Shown: positions 60,865-64,000 of the stretch, piece after piece
How the letters are laid out: every line of letters starts with the position of its first letter
Numbering within the stretch: the first letter of the stretch is position 1
Assembly (NCBI GenBank): GCA_041741095.1
Contig: JBGSKQ010000103.1
Location: 1-64,000, forward strand
DNA: 64,000 nt
Reading direction: 5' to 3'
Source of the DNA: UBA6168 sp041741095
GTDB taxonomy: Bacteria; Bacteroidota; Bacteroidia; Chitinophagales; Saprospiraceae
Position numbers and translations under genes: made by a program
Notes under the pieces: generated by a model
What the model saw: only the letters and a program-made list of their open reading frames with translations
The model's database searches: none
Told to the model about the DNA's origin: nothing

Positions 60865-61491
60865 ATGCCGAAAAATTTCATCCAAAACCTTGAACTCAAA
60901 CTGCGCCAAGCACTGCCGGGCAGGGATGCTCAATTGAAAATGGCGCACATCACCCGCCGCCTTTATGTGGATGCGCCCAGGGAGGCCCGACAGGCAGCAG
61001 TCATGGCCAACCTTTTTATCAAAAATAACGAGTGGCATGTGGTGATGATAGAGCGCAACCCGAACAACAACGATAGGCATGGAGGGCAGATAAGTTTTCC
61101 AGGCGGCAAGCATGAACCAAGCGATGCGACCATGTTGGATACCGCACTTAGGGAAGCGGAGGAAGAAGTGGGCATTCCAAAGAAGGCTATCCAAGTGCTG
61201 GGAAGTTTGACGGAACTCTATATTCCTGTGAGCAATTTTCAGGTACACCCCTTTGTTGGCTATTTGGACCTGCCGCCGGAGTATATCATACAGGCGGCAG
61301 AAGTGCAGTCTATATTGGAAGTACCGCTTTCTATCTTTCAAAATGAATCCTTCCGAAAGCTGACCGACATCCGCATCAGCCCAACACTAACACTGAAAAA
61401 CGTCCCCTTTTACGACGTGGGAGGTAAAATACTATGGGGGGCAACAGCGATGATCATGAGCGAATTGGTGGAAATAGTGGAGGTAGGCTGA
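60865..61491 (+). CDS. CoA pyrophosphatase-type Nudix hydrolase
   Basis: A 208-residue Nudix hydrolase. The preceding SFPGG segment and Nudix box GGKHEPSDATML..ALREAEEEVG match the CoA/NUDT7-type subfamily, with Asp in the position usually held by Glu in the GX5E part, as in many CoA pyrophosphatases. It probably cleaves CoA or acyl-CoA to phosphopantetheine and 3',5'-ADP. It starts MPKNFIQNLELKLRQALPG and stands alone between the CotH gene and a small membrane protein. Confidence 0.88.
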   Translation: MPKNFIQNLELKLRQALPGRDAQLKMAHITRRLYVDAPREARQAAVMANLFIKNNEWHVVMIERNPNNNDRHGGQISFPGGKHEPSDATMLDTALREAEEEVGIPKKAIQVLGSLTELYIPVSNFQVHPFVGYLDLPPEYIIQAAEVQSILEVPLSIFQNESFRKLTDIRISPTLTLKNVPFYDVGGKILWGATAMIMSELVEIVEVG

Positions 61492-61661
61492 ACATTTATC
61501 GAAACCTGCCTTGATCTTGTCACTTCTATTCTCCTTTTCCGTCAATTTTATTGGAAGTTTGCCAAACATGCGCCCTCTTCATTGGTTGTTTTAAGTGAAA
61601 CAAGCATTGTGTAACATAAATATTAACCAAATTCCTTTCAGGATTATCTGAAAACCATATC

Positions 61662-62135
61662 ATGCCTTACCGAACTACCGCACAATTCAAGCTCAATTCA
61701 ATTTTCGGCGTCCTTTTGCTGATCGCATTTTTCGTGGGCCTTTTCTTTATTTTAAAAGGGGTGTTCTGGGTGCTTTCCTGGATAGCGCCTGTTCTGTTGA
61801 TAGCTGCTTTTGTCATTGACAAAAGCGTGGTCATCAACTATGTAAAATGGATTGGGAAAACTTTGAAAGAAAATCCCCTCCTGGGCATAGCCGCCATTTT
61901 GTTCAGCATCATTGGCTATATGGTCGTGTTCCCCTACCTTTTTGCCAAAGCCCTTTTTAAAAAGAAAATAAAAGACGTGCAGCAGCAATATGAAAAGCAG
62001 CAAAAAGGCGAACTCATTGATTTTGAAGAAATAGAATCAAAGCCCAATAAGCCTCAGGAAACAATGGAATTGCCCCGTTTTGAAAAGCAAACCCGGCAGG
62101 AAAAGCGGAGCGAATACGATCAATTATTTGATTGA
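61662..62135 (+). CDS. Small membrane protein of unknown function
   Basis: A 157-residue protein with three hydrophobic helices (about 12-35, 38-50, 72-95) followed by a charged, Lys/Glu/Gln-rich cytoplasmic tail with coiled-coil character (KKKIKDVQQQYEKQQKGELI). The tail ends with an acidic motif (SEYDQLFD). I recognise no family. The 170 bp upstream carry no gene. A terminator-like hairpin for the convergent atpC follows the stop. Confidence 0.75.
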   Translation: MPYRTTAQFKLNSIFGVLLLIAFFVGLFFILKGVFWVLSWIAPVLLIAAFVIDKSVVINYVKWIGKTLKENPLLGIAAILFSIIGYMVVFPYLFAKALFKKKIKDVQQQYEKQQKGELIDFEEIESKPNKPQETMELPRFEKQTRQEKRSEYDQLFD

Positions 62136-62143
62136 TAAGCTCT

Positions 62144-62181
62144 AAAAAAGAAAAGGGAGAAGACCCTCCATCTTCTCCCTT
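62144..62181 (-). terminator. Terminator of the atp operon
   Basis: AAGGGAGAAGA and TCTTCTCCCTT form an 11-bp stem with a 7-base loop. On the minus strand it is followed by a T-rich run (TTTTCTTTTTT). It lies 30 bp beyond the atpC stop. Confidence 0.85.
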
Positions 62182-62210
62182 GAACAACAGCGAAATAAAA
62201 AAATCTCTTA

Positions 62211-62513
62211 TTATTTCTTGCTACGTACCAGCAGCGACACCTCATTGTTCAGCACTTCTATAAAGCCGCCGCCGATTTCAAATTTGATTTTTTTCCCCGG
62301 CATCGAATCATTTTTGATGGTTCCGCTCTCATCATCGTAATAGCGGTATTCTCCACCATCTGTTACCAATGTCACAGCGCCTGCTTCCAGAGAGGAAACG
62401 ATGGGTGCATGGTTTTTCAAAACCTGAAATTGGCCCAAGGTGCCAGGCACTTTGACGGACACGATCTTGCCGTTGAAAATCTCTTTATCAGGAGTTAATA
62501 TCGTGATATTCAT
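62211..62513 (-). CDS. atpC: ATP synthase F1 subunit epsilon
   Basis: A 100-residue epsilon subunit, consisting mainly of the N-terminal beta-sandwich (MNITILTPDKEIFNGKIVSV, then LGQFQVLKNHAPIVSSLEAGAVTL). It lacks the long C-terminal helical hairpin of E. coli epsilon, so inhibition by an extended epsilon arm is not expected. This short form occurs in many Bacteroidota. The start at 62513 is clear from the family N-terminus; the frame is open to 62594 through a repeat. It follows atpD after a gap of 125 bp. Confidence 0.95.
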   Translation of the reverse strand: MNITILTPDKEIFNGKIVSVKVPGTLGQFQVLKNHAPIVSSLEAGAVTLVTDGGEYRYYDDESGTIKNDSMPGKKIKFEIGGGFIEVLNNEVSLLVRSKK

Positions 62514-62520
62514 CTTTAAA

Positions 62521-62640
62521 AATGATGAATGCCTGCCTGTCGCTTGCCGTTTGGCTGACTGGGCAGACAGAATGAACGATGAACGATGAACCATGAATTC
62601 CGATAAAGAATCCGTGGTTTATCGTTCATCGCTCATCATT
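62521..62640. repeat. Microrepeat hairpin between atpD and atpC
   Basis: The gap contains two repeat types. On the left is an imperfect copy of the palindromic word CCTGCCTGTCGGCAGACAGG (62531-62570). On the right (62571-62640) is a long inverted repeat whose arms carry ATGAACGATGAAC and its complement, with a stem of about 20 bp. The second is related to the hairpin at 45787-45858. Confidence 0.75.
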
Positions 62641-64000
62641 ATTTACTTGCATCTGCCAGCATTTTCTTGCCGGCTTCGATGACTTCATCAATTGAGCCTT
62701 TCAACATAAAGGCAGGTTCTGGATATTCGTCCACTTCGCCATCCATGATCATGTTGAAACCACGGATGGTTTCTTCGATGGTAACGAGGGCACCCGGCGT
62801 ACCGGTGAACTGCTCCGCCACGTGGAAGGGCTGCGACAGGAAACGCTGCACCCGGCGGGCACGGTGAACGACGAGTTTGTCTTCTTCCGAAAGCTCTTCC
62901 ATACCAAGGATGGCAATGATGTCAAGCAATTCGTTGTAGCGTTGCAGGATAAGTTTCACCCTTTGTGCGCAGTTGTAGTGCTCATCACCAATGATGTTGG
63001 GGTCGAGGATGCGGCTGGTAGAGTCGAGCGGATCCACCGCTGGATAGATACCCAGCGATGCAATCTTACGGCTCAATACCGTGGTGGCGTCCAAGTGGGC
63101 GAAGGTTGTCGCAGGTGCCGGGTCGGTCAAGTCGTCCGCAGGCACATAAACAGCCTGTACCGAGGTGATAGAACCACGCTTGGTAGAGGTAATGCGCTCC
63201 TGCATGAGGCCCATTTCAGTGGCCAGCGTAGGTTGGTAACCTACCGCCGAGGGCATACGGCCTAAGAGGGCGGACACCTCAGAGCCAGCCTGTGTGAAAC
63301 GGAAGATATTATCAATAAAGAAAAGGATGTCACGGCCACCAGTTGGGTCGTTGAGGTCACCGTCACGATAGTATTCAGCAACGGTCAAACCAGAAAGGGC
63401 CACACGGGCACGTGCTCCGGGAGGTTCGTTCATTTGGCCAAACACCAGCGTAGCTTGGGAATTGGCGAGGGCTTCGTGATCCACTTTGGACAAATCCCAT
63501 CCCCCAGCTTCCATGCTGTGCTTAAACTCTTCGCCGTATTGGATAACACCGGATTCGATCATCTCACGGAGCAGGTCGTTCCCTTCACGGGTACGCTCTC
63601 CCACGCCAGCAAACACGGAGATACCTTCATAAGCTTTGGCGATGTTGTTGATCAACTCCATGATGATCACGGTCTTGCCCACACCTGCACCGCCGAAGAG
63701 GCCGATTTTTCCACCCTTCATATAAGGTTCGATCAGGTCAATTACTTTGATACCTGTATAGAGCACTTCTTTTTCTACGGAGAGATTTTCGTAGGTAGGC
63801 GGTCTGCGGTGGATAGAGTAGGTGTGTTCACGGCTTACCGGGCCGATGCCGTCAATAGCTTCACCGACGACGTTGAACAAACGGCCTTTAATGGCATCGC
63901 CAACGGGCATTGCAATTGGTAGGCCTGTGTCCACTACTTCCATCCCCCTGGTCAAGCCTTCTGTGGCGTCCATGGCGATAGTCCGAACGCTGTCCTCACC
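62639..64000 (-). CDS. atpD: ATP synthase F1 subunit beta (5' end beyond window)
   Basis: The visible 453 residues are the C-terminal nine tenths of a beta subunit, the catalytic subunit of F1. Walker A is GGAGVGKTVIIMELI, the catalytic Glu lies in GVGERTREGNDL, Walker B is RDILFFIDNIFRF, and the DELSEED equivalent reads MEELSEEDKL. The frame stays open to the right edge (GEDSVRTIAMDATEG), so about 50 N-terminal residues lie outside. The gene is followed by atpC. Confidence 0.98.
   Translation of the reverse strand, partial: GEDSVRTIAMDATEGLTRGMEVVDTGLPIAMPVGDAIKGRLFNVVGEAIDGIGPVSREHTYSIHRRPPTYENLSVEKEVLYTGIKVIDLIEPYMKGGKIGLFGGAGVGKTVIIMELINNIAKAYEGISVFAGVGERTREGNDLLREMIESGVIQYGEEFKHSMEAGGWDLSKVDHEALANSQATLVFGQMNEPPGARARVALSGLTVAEYYRDGDLNDPTGGRDILFFIDNIFRFTQAGSEVSALLGRMPSAVGYQPTLATEMGLMQERITSTKRGSITSVQAVYVPADDLTDPAPATTFAHLDATTVLSRKIASLGIYPAVDPLDSTSRILDPNIIGDEHYNCAQRVKLILQRYNELLDIIAILGMEELSEEDKLVVHRARRVQRFLSQPFHVAEQFTGTPGALVTIEETIRGFNMIMDGEVDEYPEPAFMLKGSIDEVIEAGKKMLADASK

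Overview
The window is chromosomal DNA of a member of the Bacteroidota, most probably of the Saprospiraceae/Saprospiria type. Evidence: four secreted proteins end in type IX secretion (T9SS) type A sorting domains; there are CotH/lamin-tail surface proteins and DUF3078 and DUF4286 genes; the regulators are LytS/LytT-type; several genes are preceded by the Bacteroidota -7 promoter motif TAnnTTTG; and Shine-Dalgarno sites are mostly weak. The genus cannot be fixed from the sequence alone. I see no prophage, CRISPR array, rRNA, integrase, transposase or recognisable defence island. Most of the window is ordinary core genome with accessory surface proteins.

Layout. 0.2-5.6 kb: an MFS transporter, an unrecognised lipoprotein, a YifB/ComM AAA ATPase and an SRAP (YedK/HMCES) protein. 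5.6-7.8 kb: heme A synthase (ctaA) between two gene-free stretches packed with DnaA-box-like sequences, a candidate replication origin. 7.8-10 kb: an alpha/beta hydrolase, a MITE-like element inserted exactly at its stop codon, and a lone MoxR-type ATPase. 10-17.3 kb: ftsK, then on the minus strand the conserved tig-clpP-clpX protein-quality-control set followed by truA, and a tRNA-Leu. 17.5-22.4 kb: a Rel/SpoT enzyme, a family 2 glycosyltransferase, a TPR protein and recX in one probable transcription unit. 22.5-25.2 kb: rpmH and rplY diverging, an omega-amidase-like nitrilase and an NlpC/P60 lipoprotein.

25.2-32 kb (minus strand): a Bax-inhibitor-1 protein; a thiolase, a PaaI-type thioesterase and a PaaH-type dehydrogenase that look like the lower part of phenylacetyl-CoA catabolism; a DUF3078 barrel; a small MscS channel; and an ECF sigma factor with a 99-residue partner. 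32.6-39.5 kb: an M28 peptidase, two secreted proteins of unknown function, a BNR beta-propeller protein, a DinB-like protein, DUF4286, and a tRNA-Ala(GGC) flanked by two decayed tRNA-derived elements. 39.6-61 kb: large exported proteins (two CotH-family proteins, a parallel-beta-helix/FG-GAP/ASPIC fusion, a fibronectin-type adhesin-like protein, a reeler-like protein with a CX4CH motif), a LytS/LytT two-component system, a MerR regulator with a degenerate B12 domain, and a TMTC-like glycosyltransferase with TPRs. 61-64 kb: a Nudix hydrolase, a small membrane protein, and the 3' end of the ATP synthase operon (atpD, running off the right edge, and atpC).

The most unusual non-coding features are the DnaA-box cluster, the MITE, the tRNA-derived palindromic elements, and several families of short 'word-like' microrepeats (AATGACC, AAACCAT, ATGAACG, CATTGTTT, GGACTGCGGACT). 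The microrepeats form inverted repeats in gene gaps, and one has entered the coding sequence of a response regulator.
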